From an uncultured Burkholderiales bacterium (lineage in GTDB: Bacteria; Pseudomonadota; Gammaproteobacteria; Burkholderiales; Burkholderiaceae_C), in the NCBI GenBank assembly GCA_903949285.1, contig CAJAYT010000102.1, forward strand, positions 1 through 64,000: DNA of 64,000 nt, written 5' to 3'. Under the pieces are notes generated by a model, which made no database searches, had not been told where the DNA came from, and saw nothing but the letters and a program-made list of their open reading frames with translations. Each line of letters starts with the position of its first letter. Positions within the stretch are counted from its first letter, which is position 1. A program made the position numbers and the translations under genes. Below are positions 1 through 8,365 of the stretch, in pieces.

Positions 1-132
1 GAACAAATAGAAATAGGCAACCAGAAATGAGCTTGCACTGATGAAATGCAAAGACTGGTTGATTCGGCTGTGATGGTAATAGCGGTGATCATCCCAGCGC
101 TGCGTTTTTAAAGTTTGAAAGAAGCCTTCCAT
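1..132 (-). CDS. Small membrane protein, 5' part only (runs off window start)
   Basis: An uninterrupted reading frame of 44 codons starts at an ATG at 132-130 on the minus strand and runs off the left edge. It has a good ribosome-binding site (AGAGGA) about 8 bases upstream. The visible N-terminus is polar and rich in His, Tyr and Arg (HRYYHHSRINQ), followed by a hydrophobic stretch from about residue 28 that looks like the first membrane segment. I do not recognise the family with confidence. It is transcribed away from the glycosyltransferase gene at 348, so the roughly 215-base AT-rich gap between them should hold two divergent promoters. Confidence 0.6.
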   Translation of the reverse strand, partial: MEGFFQTLKTQRWDDHRYYHHSRINQSLHFISASSFLVAYFYLF

Positions 133-347
133 AGTGTTCCTCTTGAACGAAGCATTAAAGAAAAGCAAGATTGCTTGCTATGTTTCAAATTATTCTACAA
201 ACCAATTTCGCAATTTTGATGACTTTTTAATGACAAATATATTAATTCTTTGATTTAAAAAATTATCAACTCAAAACCAATACTAATTTTTCATCACTGA
301 CTCTCAAGTGTCATCAAATTGTTATTCGCATTTTGTACTATTTGACA

Positions 348-1550
348 ATGCTTCATGAATCTACTTTACACATAGAACAATTTGGGAAATTGCGAGACAA
401 CTATCGTATTGCATTTGTATATGGCAATCGGTCTGAAGATTTTAGTCTCGATCAAACTACGGCTCGATTAATTCAAGAACTACAAGTGCGAGGACACGAA
501 ATCTCGCTCATTCGTACAAAACTAAAATCCAAAGAATTATTTTCACTAGGAAACGTTTTTGAACAGACTCTCGTTAAAGAATCAAGTCTTGTAAGCAGAG
601 CCCTGAAAATGGGCGCCCCTGCAATGGCTACTCTAACGAATCTATGGTCTATTCGCAGGCCTGACATTGTTTTTATATGTGCAGATGGATCACTTGGATG
701 GTCAGCAATAAAGTCAGCTAGAAAGCTCAAGATACCGTCCATATCCGACATCAGAACCCATTTTATTTCAAACAACAAGCTAAACCATAATCCAGGTGGC
801 AAGTTGTTCAGAGGTGCCGTAATGGCTTACCTGCGAAAATTTCACAATTCAACTCAATGCACTCTTGTTCACTCCCTTGAGTTAAAAAGACAGTTATCCG
901 CTTTGGGTTTTACCAATTTAGAAGTTGTACCAACAAGTGTTGATACCGATCTTTTTAACCCTCGTAAACGTTCTGGAATCCTGCGAAAGAGTTGGTCTGC
1001 CGATGAGTCCACTAAGGTTCTTATTTATTTCAGTGAAGGTAAGAAGGACGAATACCTTACTGAAACTGTCCGCTTCTTCAAACACAATCTTTCCCACTTA
1101 AATTCAGTTAAGCTGATCATTATTTCGGCAAATCAAAATAAGTTGTTTGACAAAAAGATTAACAATCTTTTCATTCTTCCGCAATTAGATTACACTGAAC
1201 TTTCAGAGTGCTTGGCAAGTACAGATCTATTGCTTTCGCCAGGAACTTTTGACGTCAACAGGGTTGAGATTATTGAAGCCATGGCTTGTGGTATCCCAGT
1301 TTTATTTCAAACGACAAATACCAACCATCTGTTGTTAGAAAATAACGTAAATTCTTTCTTGGTTCAATCAGACAAGTTTACTGATTTCACACGAGTATTA
1401 ATTGATCTTATTCAGAATCCAGCCTTACTAAAATCTGCAGGTCTTAATGCACGTCAAAGTGCACTCAACTTTGAGTGGAATTATCTCCTTGACAGAATTG
1501 AAAGTATTTTCAAATCCGTTACTCATAATAATCCCCAACAAATTATTTGA
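348..1550 (+). CDS. GT-B glycosyltransferase, GT4-like (group 1)
   Basis: A protein of about 400 residues with the two-domain layout of retaining GT-B glycosyltransferases, which move a sugar from a nucleotide donor to an acceptor. The C-terminal half carries the typical hinge (VVPTSVDTDLFNP) and the donor-site region (SPGTFDVNRVEIIEAMACGIPVL), where the acidic residue before EAMA-CG-PV is the usual donor contact. The frame is open from a TTG at 333, but I chose the ATG at 348; neither start has a strong ribosome-binding site. The gene is visibly more AT-rich than the housekeeping genes further right and stands alone, which suggests acquisition. Acceptor and donor cannot be read from the sequence. 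Confidence 0.75.
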   Translation: MLHESTLHIEQFGKLRDNYRIAFVYGNRSEDFSLDQTTARLIQELQVRGHEISLIRTKLKSKELFSLGNVFEQTLVKESSLVSRALKMGAPAMATLTNLWSIRRPDIVFICADGSLGWSAIKSARKLKIPSISDIRTHFISNNKLNHNPGGKLFRGAVMAYLRKFHNSTQCTLVHSLELKRQLSALGFTNLEVVPTSVDTDLFNPRKRSGILRKSWSADESTKVLIYFSEGKKDEYLTETVRFFKHNLSHLNSVKLIIISANQNKLFDKKINNLFILPQLDYTELSECLASTDLLLSPGTFDVNRVEIIEAMACGIPVLFQTTNTNHLLLENNVNSFLVQSDKFTDFTRVLIDLIQNPALLKSAGLNARQSALNFEWNYLLDRIESIFKSVTHNNPQQII

Positions 1551-1647
1551 TCTTCATTTACCAAAGATAGTTAGACTGAACATTACCTCATAATGTTCTC
1601 AAAAGCTACGCTCCTTGTATTTGAATTCTTTACGGGAGCGCAACTTC

Positions 1648-2154
1648 ATGACTAACATCAAACCCTTTGTCCTCAAGCGTGAATTCCTTGCTCCACGTGC
1701 TTTGTTGTGGAAGGTGCGTACTCAAGCCGATCATTTACAACACTGGTTGATTCCTACTGGATTTCACAGCATTCATTCTGAGATGCATTTTCGCGAAGCT
1801 GGTCGCTATTTCTACTGCATACAAGCTCCCAACGACATGCAGAAGTGGGGTGTACAACAGTTTGTGGAAATTGTTCCTAAAAAAAGGATCGTATACCTGC
1901 AAAGCTTCTCAAACATGGAGGGAGGCTTAAGTCGCCATCCAATGGCGCCATCCTGGCCCACTTACATGCAAGTCACTGCAATGTATGAGGACAGTTCCAG
2001 TGGCAATGTAACCTATACGATTTCCTGGGAGCCACACGACTCTGATGAAGTAGGAATTGCAACCTTTGACGGTGCCCGCTCTGCAATGCAAACTGGATTT
2101 GAAGTTTCTTTTGCGAAACTTGATGCATACCTTCATGAACTTCAGGTTAATTGA
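1648..2154 (+). CDS. SRPBCC / AHSA1-like domain protein
   Basis: A protein of 168 residues with the START-like hydrophobic-cavity fold of the Aha1-C/SRPBCC family. An N-terminal strand with FLAPRALLWKV leads to the characteristic HLQHWLIP segment, then MHFREAGRYFY, a central WGVQQFVEIVPKKRIVYLQSF strand pair, and a C-terminal helix (MQTGFEVSFAKLDAYL). Members bind small hydrophobic ligands, and some are encoded beside ArsR regulators. The frame extends up to a TTG at 1615, but the ATG at 1648 follows a GGGAG ribosome-binding site and gives the expected N-terminus. The arsR gene lies 133 bases downstream in the same direction, but the gap contains a separate promoter-like region, so co-transcription is unproven. 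Confidence 0.75.
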   Translation: MTNIKPFVLKREFLAPRALLWKVRTQADHLQHWLIPTGFHSIHSEMHFREAGRYFYCIQAPNDMQKWGVQQFVEIVPKKRIVYLQSFSNMEGGLSRHPMAPSWPTYMQVTAMYEDSSSGNVTYTISWEPHDSDEVGIATFDGARSAMQTGFEVSFAKLDAYLHELQVN

Positions 2155-2254
2155 CCATCTTACTAGTCCCATAGCTAAGCCTGTTGCAAAGACCTAGCAA
2201 TAAAAAATACAGAGGTCATTTCTCATTTAACTGGCTATCTCTGGTGGATGTCAT

Positions 2255-2270
2255 AATATAGTCACATATT
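2255..2270. promoter_or_regulatory. Possible ArsR operator / promoter region of the ars operon
   Basis: A 16-base imperfect dyad (AATAT, six bases, ATATT) overlaps a CATAAT -10-like hexamer at 2252-2257, some 20-30 bases before arsR. ArsR repressors bind short AT-rich dyads overlapping their own promoter, so the position fits autorepression. The match is to the general pattern only. Confidence 0.35.
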
Positions 2271-2287
2271 TCCAATATTATTGAATT

Positions 2288-2611
2288 ATGGAAGAAAAAT
2301 ACGTCATCAAAGCACTTGCCGCCCTCGCCCAACCCAATCGACTTCAGATTTTTCGCTCCCTTGTGGTGAAAGGGTATGAGGGTTTAACGCCCGCCTTATT
2401 GGCTGAGGAGTTAGGGATGCCCGCAAACACGCTTTCATTTCATTTGAAAGAGTTAATGAATGCAGACCTGATCTCTCAAGAGCGCAGTGGTCGAAACTTG
2501 ATATACCGGGCTCAATACGACCGAATGAGTGCTGTTTTGGCTTTTCTAACCCAGAACTGCTGCCAAGGGGAGACTTGTCTCTCCGAATCAGCAACTCAAT
2601 GCAACTGTTAA
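2288..2611 (+). CDS. arsR: ArsR-family arsenic-responsive repressor
   Basis: A 107-residue winged-helix repressor expected to release the ars promoter when it binds As(III). The recognition region NTLSFHLKELMNADLISQ and the wing RSGRNLIYRA are clear. It lacks the classical ELCVCDL metal site in helix alpha-3; the equivalent region here is LLAEELGMPANTLS. Instead it has a cysteine-rich tail with Cys91, Cys92, Cys97, Cys105 and Cys107. This resembles the Acidithiobacillus ferrooxidans type, where two adjacent C-terminal cysteines and a third a few residues later bind arsenite. It is the first gene of arsR-arsC-acr3, and the next start follows 12 bases after its stop. Confidence 0.9.
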   Translation: MEEKYVIKALAALAQPNRLQIFRSLVVKGYEGLTPALLAEELGMPANTLSFHLKELMNADLISQERSGRNLIYRAQYDRMSAVLAFLTQNCCQGETCLSESATQCNC

Positions 2612-2623
2612 TTGGAAATAATA

Positions 2624-3130
2624 ATGAACGCTGAAACAAAACCATTGAATGTTCTATTTTTATGTACGCATAACTCAGCCAGAAGCGTTTTAGCTGAGGC
2701 CTTACTCAACCAGTTGGGCAAGGGACGCTTTAAGGCTTACTCCGCAGGAAGTAGTCCACGCGAGAACCAAAAACCCAATCCACTGGCTTTAGAAACCCTC
2801 ACAAAAGCAGGCATCTCTACGCAGGGACTCTATAGCAAAAGTTGGGATGAATTTGGCAAGCCTGACTCACCTCACATGGACTTGGTCATTACTGTTTGCG
2901 ACAACGCAGCTGGCGAGGTTTGTCCCTATTGGCCAGGTCAACCAGCAACTGCTCACTGGGGATACGCGGATCCAAGCGAGATTGAGGGCGGTGAAGATAA
3001 ACAACGCGAGGCATTTATGCAAACGTTGCACCAGATCCGTAAGCGACTTGAGATATTTGTGAACCTGCCAGGGGCCAGTCTGAATAAACTATCCATTCAG
3101 AATACTGCACGCAGTTTATCTAAAGATTAA
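2624..3130 (+). CDS. arsC: Arsenate reductase, low-molecular-weight phosphatase type
   Basis: A 168-residue cytoplasmic enzyme that reduces arsenate to arsenite so that it can be exported. The N-terminal P-loop CTHNSARS (Cys14 to Arg20) is the C-X5-R nucleophile loop of the LMW tyrosine phosphatase fold. YADPS near residue 114 supplies the general acid Asp116. Cys92 and Cys100 are candidates for the resolving cysteines of the thioredoxin-coupled class. The chosen ATG lies 12 bases after the arsR stop; the frame also reads from a TTG at 2612, which is less likely. The stop is followed after 2 bases by acr3, so translational coupling is likely. Confidence 0.92.
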   Translation: MNAETKPLNVLFLCTHNSARSVLAEALLNQLGKGRFKAYSAGSSPRENQKPNPLALETLTKAGISTQGLYSKSWDEFGKPDSPHMDLVITVCDNAAGEVCPYWPGQPATAHWGYADPSEIEGGEDKQREAFMQTLHQIRKRLEIFVNLPGASLNKLSIQNTARSLSKD

Positions 3131-3132
3131 AA

Positions 3133-4197
3133 ATGTTAATTACGAATAGTACAAAAAATATAGCGCCCATGAGCGTATTTGAGCGTTACCTGAGCGTTTG
3201 GGTATTTCTTTGCATCATTACGGGAATTGCACTTGGACAATTCTTTCCAAGTATGTTTCAAGCAATTGGCAGTATGGAAGTTGCTAAGGTTAATTTGCCT
3301 GTTGGGCTTTTGATCTGGATCATGATCATTCCGATGCTCATCAAGGTTGACTTTGGTTCACTGCATGAAGTGCGCAGACATGTTAAGGGGATCGGTGTAA
3401 CCCTTTTTGTGAACTGGCTTGTTAAACCTTTCTCCATGGCATTTCTGGGTTGGCTATTCATTCGTCAGTGGTTTGCACCGTTGCTGCCAACTGATCAACT
3501 CGACAGTTATATTGCCGGTTTAATTCTCCTAGCTGCAGCGCCCTGCACAGCGATGGTATTTGTTTGGAGCCGATTAACGGGTGGAGATCCCCTCTTCACA
3601 TTGTCTCAAGTTGCGCTTAACGACAGCATCATGGTGATTGCGTTTGCGCCACTGGTTGCTTTCCTATTGGGGTTATCTACGATCACAGTTCCATGGGATA
3701 CGCTCTTAACTTCAGTAGTGCTCTACATCATCATTCCAGTGATCTTGGCGCAGTTGATCAGAAAGTCGTTACTCTCCAAAGGCACAGATGTGTTTGAAGC
3801 TGCAATGACAAAGATTGGTCCATGGTCAATAACTGCATTACTTGCAACTCTCATATTGCTTTTTGCTTTCCAAGGCGAAGCTATCTTAAAACAACCCTTA
3901 GTGATCGCCTTGCTTGCTGTTCCCATCTTGATCCAAGTACTGTTTAACTCTGCCCTCGCGTATTGGCTTAACCGTGCTGTTGGCGAGACGCATAACATTG
4001 CTTGTCCCTCTGCCTTGATAGGCGCATCAAACTTCTTTGAATTGGCTGTTGCAGCTGCTATTAGTTTATTTGGATTTAATTCAGGGGCTGCATTAGCAAC
4101 TGTGGTCGGTGTCCTGATTGAAGTCCCTGTTATGCTTCTCGTGGTTTACGTCGTAAATAACTCTAAGAGTTGGTACAACCACGAGGCAATCGTTTGA
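3133..4197 (+). CDS. acr3: Arsenite efflux permease, Acr3 family
   Basis: A 354-residue polytopic inner-membrane protein with about ten hydrophobic segments, of the BASS/Acr3 type that exports As(III)-OH species using the proton gradient. The diagnostic segment AAAPCTAMVFVWSRLTGGDP contains Cys138, at the position of the cysteine essential in studied Acr3 proteins. Glu330 lies in the late helix (LIEVPVMLL) where a conserved glutamate is also required. It starts 2 bases after arsC and completes a minimal arsenic detoxification operon. A second in-frame ATG at 3169 is possible, because neither start has a strong ribosome-binding site. Confidence 0.92.
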   Translation: MLITNSTKNIAPMSVFERYLSVWVFLCIITGIALGQFFPSMFQAIGSMEVAKVNLPVGLLIWIMIIPMLIKVDFGSLHEVRRHVKGIGVTLFVNWLVKPFSMAFLGWLFIRQWFAPLLPTDQLDSYIAGLILLAAAPCTAMVFVWSRLTGGDPLFTLSQVALNDSIMVIAFAPLVAFLLGLSTITVPWDTLLTSVVLYIIIPVILAQLIRKSLLSKGTDVFEAAMTKIGPWSITALLATLILLFAFQGEAILKQPLVIALLAVPILIQVLFNSALAYWLNRAVGETHNIACPSALIGASNFFELAVAAAISLFGFNSGAALATVVGVLIEVPVMLLVVYVVNNSKSWYNHEAIV

Positions 4198-4228
4198 TGG
4201 AATCAGGCTCTTCATCATAAAGATCACT

Positions 4229-4357
4229 ATGAGGCTCAGACTCAAGTGCACACGATGTCCAGACGTGGGTATGGATTTAAGAATTTCAACAACTGAAGGC
4301 TACGTGTCTTGGCACACTGCTCACTGTGGTTGGAATGGAATAATAAATCGTGTTTAA
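4229..4357 (+). CDS. Possible 42-residue cysteine/histidine-rich small protein
   Basis: A short frame not overlapping any other gene, encoding 42 residues with a C-T-R-C pair at residues 7-10 and a His-x3-His-Cys group (HTAHC) near residues 29-33. This spacing could form a zinc ribbon. The ribosome-binding site is weak (AAAGATC), and the frame sits in the gene-poor stretch next to an insertion-sequence-like repeat. It could therefore be a fragment of a decayed gene or chance. It follows acr3 by about 30 bases in the same direction. Confidence 0.25.
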   Translation: MRLRLKCTRCPDVGMDLRISTTEGYVSWHTAHCGWNGIINRV

Positions 4358-4365
4358 TAAGATGC

Positions 4366-4413
4366 CCATCCCCCGGTCACTGTGGAGAGCCATCCCCCGC
4401 TAATGGTGGAGAG
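4366..4413. repeat. Two tandem 24-bp repeats, possible insertion-sequence end remnant
   Basis: Two adjacent 24-base units (4366-4389 and 4390-4413) both begin CCATCCCCCG and end GGTGGAGAG or TGTGGAGAG. They match at 20 of 24 positions, and a truncated third CCCCCATC follows. IS21-family elements carry multiple transposase-binding repeats of this size at their ends, often with TGGAGAGCCATCCCCC-like text. No transposase gene is in the window, so this would be a relic. Confidence 0.5.
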
Positions 4414-4435
4414 CCCCCATCTGGGCGTACATAGC

Positions 4436-4460
4436 AAAAAGCCCACTAATAAAGTGGGCT
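4436..4460 (-). terminator. Rho-independent terminator after tRNA-His
   Basis: Read on the minus strand: a perfect 7-bp stem GCCCACT / AGTGGGC with a 5-base loop (TTATT), followed by a run of five T residues. It lies about 17 bases beyond the 3' end of tRNA-His and would end the transcript that includes ppiD and the tRNA. Confidence 0.85.
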
Positions 4461-4476
4461 TAAGTGCTGAAATATG

Positions 4477-4552
4477 TGGGGTGGCTGATGGGGCTCGAAC
4501 CCACGACAACAGGAATCACAATCCTGGACTCTACCAGCTGAGCTACAGCCAC
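4477..4552 (-). tRNA. tRNA-His (GUG anticodon)
   Basis: A 76-base cloverleaf on the minus strand. The acceptor arm GTGGCTG pairs with CAGCCAC, with the extra 5' G typical of tRNA-His. The D-arm is GTAGCTCAGCTGGTAGAG, the anticodon loop TTGTGAT contains GTG, the T-arm is GTGGGTTCGAGCCCC, and the CCA is encoded. It lies between ppiD and a strong terminator. Confidence 0.96.
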
Positions 4553-4597
4553 CGTAACTGACATTATACATTGCCTGGAAATTACCAGCGAATGATA

Positions 4598-6535
4598 TTA
4601 CCTCAAACCTACTGCGACGCCACTTTGTGGAGACGGCACGTTAATCTTCACCTTGTAAGTGGACTTCAGGAAATTGTAATAAGCGAGATTTTCTGCAGCA
4701 GAAGTAGCTTGCATTAACGCATCCTTTTGATCGGCCGGATTCTTGGCTGAGGCCGACGAGGACTCTGCACTAAACGGAATCACCTTGGATACTTCAATCA
4801 CAGCATAGCCTTGATCTCCTAAATCAACACCAGTCCACGCTGGCAATGTGGCAGCAGGTACCTTCAATGCGGCGTCGACAACAGGTTGAGCTAGTTTTTG
4901 AGATGAGAGACGAGAAACCAATAATGAGGAGCCCAAATGCGCAGACTCACCATGCTCCTTTAATAGGGCTTGCTTCTCCATGGCTGCTTTTTTGGCTAAG
5001 ACGAGTGCATTCTCCCTCTCATAAGCCGTGCGAACTTTATCTTTGACCTCATCATAGGACAAAATTCTTGCTGGAGTGTATTTGACGATACGCGCTGAGG
5101 CAAGAATGTTAGGAGCTAACTCTACAGCCTCGGTATTGTGCTTTTTATCAATCGAATCTTTAGAAAATAAAGCGCTCAACATTTTAGGATTTTTCAAAAC
5201 TCCCAATTGAGCAGGATCTGATCCGGGAGAGATGCCACTCAAGGAGTGCACTTCAAGCTTCAACTTGTCTGCAGCCGGCTTTAGGCTATCGGACTGCTCG
5301 TAAACCATATTTGTAAAGAGCTCCGCAGCTTCAGCAAACTTCTTTTGTCCGCCTTGCTTTCTAACCTGCGCCTCAAGAGTTGGTCTCATTTCTTCAAAGC
5401 TTGGGGTATGCAATGCTTTGATTTCAGTGACCTTAATGATGTGATATCCAAAGTCACTCTCGACTACATCACTAATTTGTCCTTTTTGTAGAGCAAATGC
5501 TGCATCCTCAAAAGGCTTCACCATAGCGCCACGGGTAAAGTAGTCCAAATCGCCGCCCTTAGCAGCAGAAACCGGATCCTGAGAGTTCTTCTTAGCAAGT
5601 TCTGCAAAACTGCTGGGGTCTTTTTTGATTGCAGCCAGCAACTCCTGCGCTTTCGCCTTAGCTTTCGCTCTATCTGGGGCAGGAGCGTCTTTGGGGGTTG
5701 CAATTAAGATGTGACTTGCTCGGCGCTCTTCTTGTCCAGTTAACTTAGCATTGTTTTGTTCATAATAAGTTTTCAGATCAGACTCACTGACAGAGACTGT
5801 TTTCTCAATAGTGGGCAAGTCCAGCAACAAGTACTCTACATCTGCAGATTCAGTTGATTTGAACTCACTTGCATGCGATTTGTAAAATGCATTGAGCTGC
5901 TCTTCGTTTGGCTTGACCTCCCTCATAAAGTCTTCGCCCTTGAAGAACTGGACTTGTATTTCCCGCTGCTCGTTAAAGGCGCTATTTGCAACGTTTTTCA
6001 ACGTGCTCGGAATGAAACTACCCCTTGCAACGCCGGTGATGACTTGTTGCACAGCCAAGTCAGATCTCATGCGCCCCTCAAAAGACTCTGGTGTCATGCC
6101 TTGGGTTGCGAGTAATTGCTTATAGCGCTCAATATCTAATGAGCCATCAGGCTTTCTAAGGGACGCTATGGTTGGGTTTTGTTGAAGTTCTTGTGCAAGC
6201 CTTTGATCACTCACACTTAAGTACAACTTACTAGATGCAGTAGACAATAAGCGGTCTCTAACCATTCGCTCAAGAATTTCATACTTAACCTCTGGGGAAT
6301 CAAGCCACTTGGCATCTATGTTGGGCATGGACTCGCGAAGTTTTTGGGTCTCTACTCTTAGCGCGTTATCCCACTCAGATTGAGTAATATCTTGACCGTC
6401 CACAACCGCCACTGCCTGACCTTTCTCACGAAAGCGGTTATAGCCATCAATGCCAAAGAGCACGAATGAGGGAAATATAAGTAGGATCAGCAAAAATTGC
6501 ATGATCTTGTTGTGCTGTCTTACGAAATCAAACAT
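4598..6535 (-). CDS. ppiD: PpiD-like periplasmic foldase (SurA_N + parvulin domain)
   Basis: A 645-residue membrane-anchored periplasmic chaperone/peptidyl-prolyl isomerase that helps newly exported proteins fold near the Sec translocon. One N-terminal membrane segment (about residues 12-28) is followed by a SurA_N-like region (about 40-170). A parvulin domain at about 270-370 starts with ASHILIAT, includes [21 protein letters not shown] and ends with [10 protein letters not shown] long C-terminal region follows. Length matches the family. It sits between tRNA-Val and tRNA-His on the same strand, downstream of the HU gene; hup-ppiD linkage is also seen in enterobacteria. Confidence 0.92.
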   Translation of the reverse strand: MFDFVRQHNKIMQFLLILLIFPSFVLFGIDGYNRFREKGQAVAVVDGQDITQSEWDNALRVETQKLRESMPNIDAKWLDSPEVKYEILERMVRDRLLSTASSKLYLSVSDQRLAQELQQNPTIASLRKPDGSLDIERYKQLLATQGMTPESFEGRMRSDLAVQQVITGVARGSFIPSTLKNVANSAFNEQREIQVQFFKGEDFMREVKPNEEQLNAFYKSHASEFKSTESADVEYLLLDLPTIEKTVSVSESDLKTYYEQNNAKLTGQEERRASHILIATPKDAPAPDRAKAKAKAQELLAAIKKDPSSFAELAKKNSQDPVSAAKGGDLDYFTRGAMVKPFEDAAFALQKGQISDVVESDFGYHIIKVTEIKALHTPSFEEMRPTLEAQVRKQGGQKKFAEAAELFTNMVYEQSDSLKPAADKLKLEVHSLSGISPGSDPAQLGVLKNPKMLSALFSKDSIDKKHNTEAVELAPNILASARIVKYTPARILSYDEVKDKVRTAYERENALVLAKKAAMEKQALLKEHGESAHLGSSLLVSRLSSQKLAQPVVDAALKVPAATLPAWTGVDLGDQGYAVIEVSKVIPFSAESSSASAKNPADQKDALMQATSAAENLAYYNFLKSTYKVKINVPSPQSGVAVGLR

Positions 6536-6558
6536 GCGCTAAAGCTCTGGTGATAAAG

Positions 6559-6583
6559 AAAAAAGGCGAACCCGGGTTCGCCT
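6559..6583 (-). terminator. Rho-independent terminator after tRNA-Val
   Basis: Read on the minus strand: a perfect palindromic 20-base stem region (AGGCGAACCC / GGGTTCGCCT) followed by six T residues. It lies just beyond the tRNA-Val 3' end and about 25 bases before the ppiD start, so ppiD needs its own promoter or read-through. Confidence 0.85.
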
Positions 6584-6590
6584 AAAGAAA

Positions 6591-6666
6591 TGGTGGGTGC
6601 TGACGGTCTCGAACCGCCGACCTACGCCTTGTAAGGGCGCCGCTCTACCAACTGAGCTAAGCACCC
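6591..6666 (-). tRNA. tRNA-Val (UAC anticodon)
   Basis: A 76-base cloverleaf on the minus strand. The acceptor GGGTGCT pairs with AGCACCC, the D-arm is TAGCTCAGTTGGTAGAG, the anticodon loop CTTACAA contains TAC, the T-arm is GGCGGTTCGAGACCGTC, and CCA is encoded. It lies 15 bases after the end of the HU gene and could share its transcript. Confidence 0.96.
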
Positions 6667-6681
6667 CACCGAATCTGTAAA

Positions 6682-6957
6682 TTAATTAAGGGCTTCTTTT
6701 AAAGCCTTACCTGGACGAAACTTTGGAACCTTCGCAGCCTTTATTTTAATCGCATTATGGGGAGGACGTGGGTTACGTCCCGTACGAGCTGCTCTTTTTG
6801 TTACTGCAAATGTACCAAATCCAACTAAAGTAACCGATCCACCCTTTTTGAGTGTGGTTTTAACAGCACCTAAAGTTGCGTCTAAAGCACGCGCAGCTGC
6901 AGCCTTTGAAATATCTGCATGCTTGGAGATATGCTCAATCAGTTCAGTCTTGTTCAC
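6682..6957 (-). CDS. hup: DNA-binding protein HU
   Basis: A 91-residue nucleoid protein that binds and bends DNA as a dimer. It has the N-terminal [10 protein letters not shown] helix, the GFGTFAV strand and the arm RTGRNPRP containing the DNA-intercalating proline. The open frame extends 16 codons further upstream. The GTG at 6957-6955 is the right start, because AGGGGAGAA lies 4-5 bases before it and the resulting N-terminus and length match HU. It lies upstream of tRNA-Val and ppiD on the same strand. Confidence 0.93.
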   Translation of the reverse strand: MNKTELIEHISKHADISKAAAARALDATLGAVKTTLKKGGSVTLVGFGTFAVTKRAARTGRNPRPPHNAIKIKAAKVPKFRPGKALKEALN

Positions 6958-7214
6958 GAAATTCTCCCCTGATGAAAGGCTTGATTTAGGATATACAGTA
7001 AACAAACCCCTAGCTTATTTAAAGATTTACCTTAAATAAAGCCAAGGGCCTTGAAAAATTGTTGTACTTGCTTAAAAAACAAATAATGTGAATTACTTGC
7101 GTCGCTCTTAAGCTTTCGAAGCTGAAATTCTAATCTTATTTATCGATTTATTTCATTCGTTTGCTATCAAATTTCACGATAAAACCTAAAAGATTTGAAA
7201 AAAATGAATGAAAT

Positions 7215-8309
7215 TTAGGCTTTATTCAGTATTTCGGCAATTGATTTACCCAAATCAGTCGTTGAAGCCTTGCCTCCTAAATCTGGAGTCCGGGGTAAGC
7301 CAGAGCTAGGATCAAGCGCTTTTTCAATGGCATTCAATATTGCATCGTGGGCTTGTTTGTACCCCAAGAACTCCAACATCATTGCACCGCACCATATTTG
7401 ACCAATTGGATTAGCAATACCCTTGCCCGCAATATCCGGAGCGGAACCGTGCACAGGCTCAAAAAGAGAAGGGAACTCTCGGCTTGGGTTTAAATTAGCA
7501 CTTGGCGCGATACCGATCGTGCCCGTGCATGCAGGCCCTAGATCACTCAAAATATCACCAAACAAATTACTGGCAACAACAACATCAAAGAAATCAGGGC
7601 GTTGTACAAAATGCGCAGTCAAGATATCGATATGAAATTTATCAACCTTGACACCTGGATAAGCTTTAGCCATTTCTGCAACCCGCTCATCCCAGTAGGG
7701 CATTGTGATTGCAATGCCGTTTGACTTTGTTGCACTCGTCAAATGTTTTTTAGGTCGGGACTGAGCCAATTCGAAAGCAAACTTTAAAACGCGATCAACA
7801 CCAATCCGAGACATAACCGTCTCTTGCATCACAATTTCTCGATCAGTACCGGGGTACATGCGCCCACCAATGCTGGAGTATTCTCCTTCAGTGTTTTCAC
7901 GAACAATATACATATCAATTTCACCGGGCTCTCTGGGAGTTCCGTCCCGGCGCACCACGGGGGCAATAATGCCGGGCATCAAACGAGCTGGTCTTAGGTT
8001 AATGTATTGATCAAATTCACGTCGAAATAAGAGCAAAGAACCCCATAAGGACACATGGTCAGCGATTTTGTCGGGCCACCCTACTGCCCCAAAATAGATC
8101 GCGTCATGGGAGCCTACAAGCTCGCGCCAGTTGTCAGGCATCATTTTTCCGTGCTTTTCGTAGTAATCCCAGCTCGAAAAATCAAAATGATCAAAATGTA
8201 GATCAATGCCGAACTTAGTCGCTGCTACTTCTAGTACACGAATACCCTCAGGCATCACTTCTTTTCCAATGCCATCGCCGGCGATAACTGCAATTCTTTT
8301 CTTAGACAT
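7215..8309 (-). CDS. Tartrate / D-malate dehydrogenase-type beta-decarboxylating dehydrogenase
   Basis: A 364-residue NAD-dependent enzyme of the isopropylmalate/isocitrate dehydrogenase fold. The N-terminal IAVIAGDGIGKEVMPEG, the substrate region FDQYINLRPARLMPG, the ENTEGEYSSIGGR segment with the catalytic tyrosine, and NLFGDILSDLGPACTG with the metal-binding aspartates are all present. The segment DAIYFGAVGWPDKIADHVSLWG is characteristic of the tartrate dehydrogenase/decarboxylase and D-malate dehydrogenase branch, so it is not LeuB. It oxidatively decarboxylates hydroxy-diacids, giving pyruvate or oxaloacetate-type products. No tartrate uptake gene is adjacent. A close relative with 3-isopropylmalate activity cannot be excluded. 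Confidence 0.85.
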   Translation of the reverse strand: MSKKRIAVIAGDGIGKEVMPEGIRVLEVAATKFGIDLHFDHFDFSSWDYYEKHGKMMPDNWRELVGSHDAIYFGAVGWPDKIADHVSLWGSLLLFRREFDQYINLRPARLMPGIIAPVVRRDGTPREPGEIDMYIVRENTEGEYSSIGGRMYPGTDREIVMQETVMSRIGVDRVLKFAFELAQSRPKKHLTSATKSNGIAITMPYWDERVAEMAKAYPGVKVDKFHIDILTAHFVQRPDFFDVVVASNLFGDILSDLGPACTGTIGIAPSANLNPSREFPSLFEPVHGSAPDIAGKGIANPIGQIWCGAMMLEFLGYKQAHDAILNAIEKALDPSSGLPRTPDLGGKASTTDLGKSIAEILNKA

Positions 8310-8365
8310 TGTTTTATTCCTTTAAGTGGTCTTTATTTAGTTGGTAAGTTAAGCCTCGAGTTGAA

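Noticed and set aside
4198-4365. Possible transposase remnant beside the 24-bp repeats
   Set aside because: No frame in this stretch carries a recognisable transposase motif; only a 42-residue Cys/His frame is present.
6958-7005. A longer HU reading frame with 16 extra N-terminal residues
   Set aside because: The GTG at 6957 with AGGGGAGAA just before it yields the standard HU N-terminus and length.
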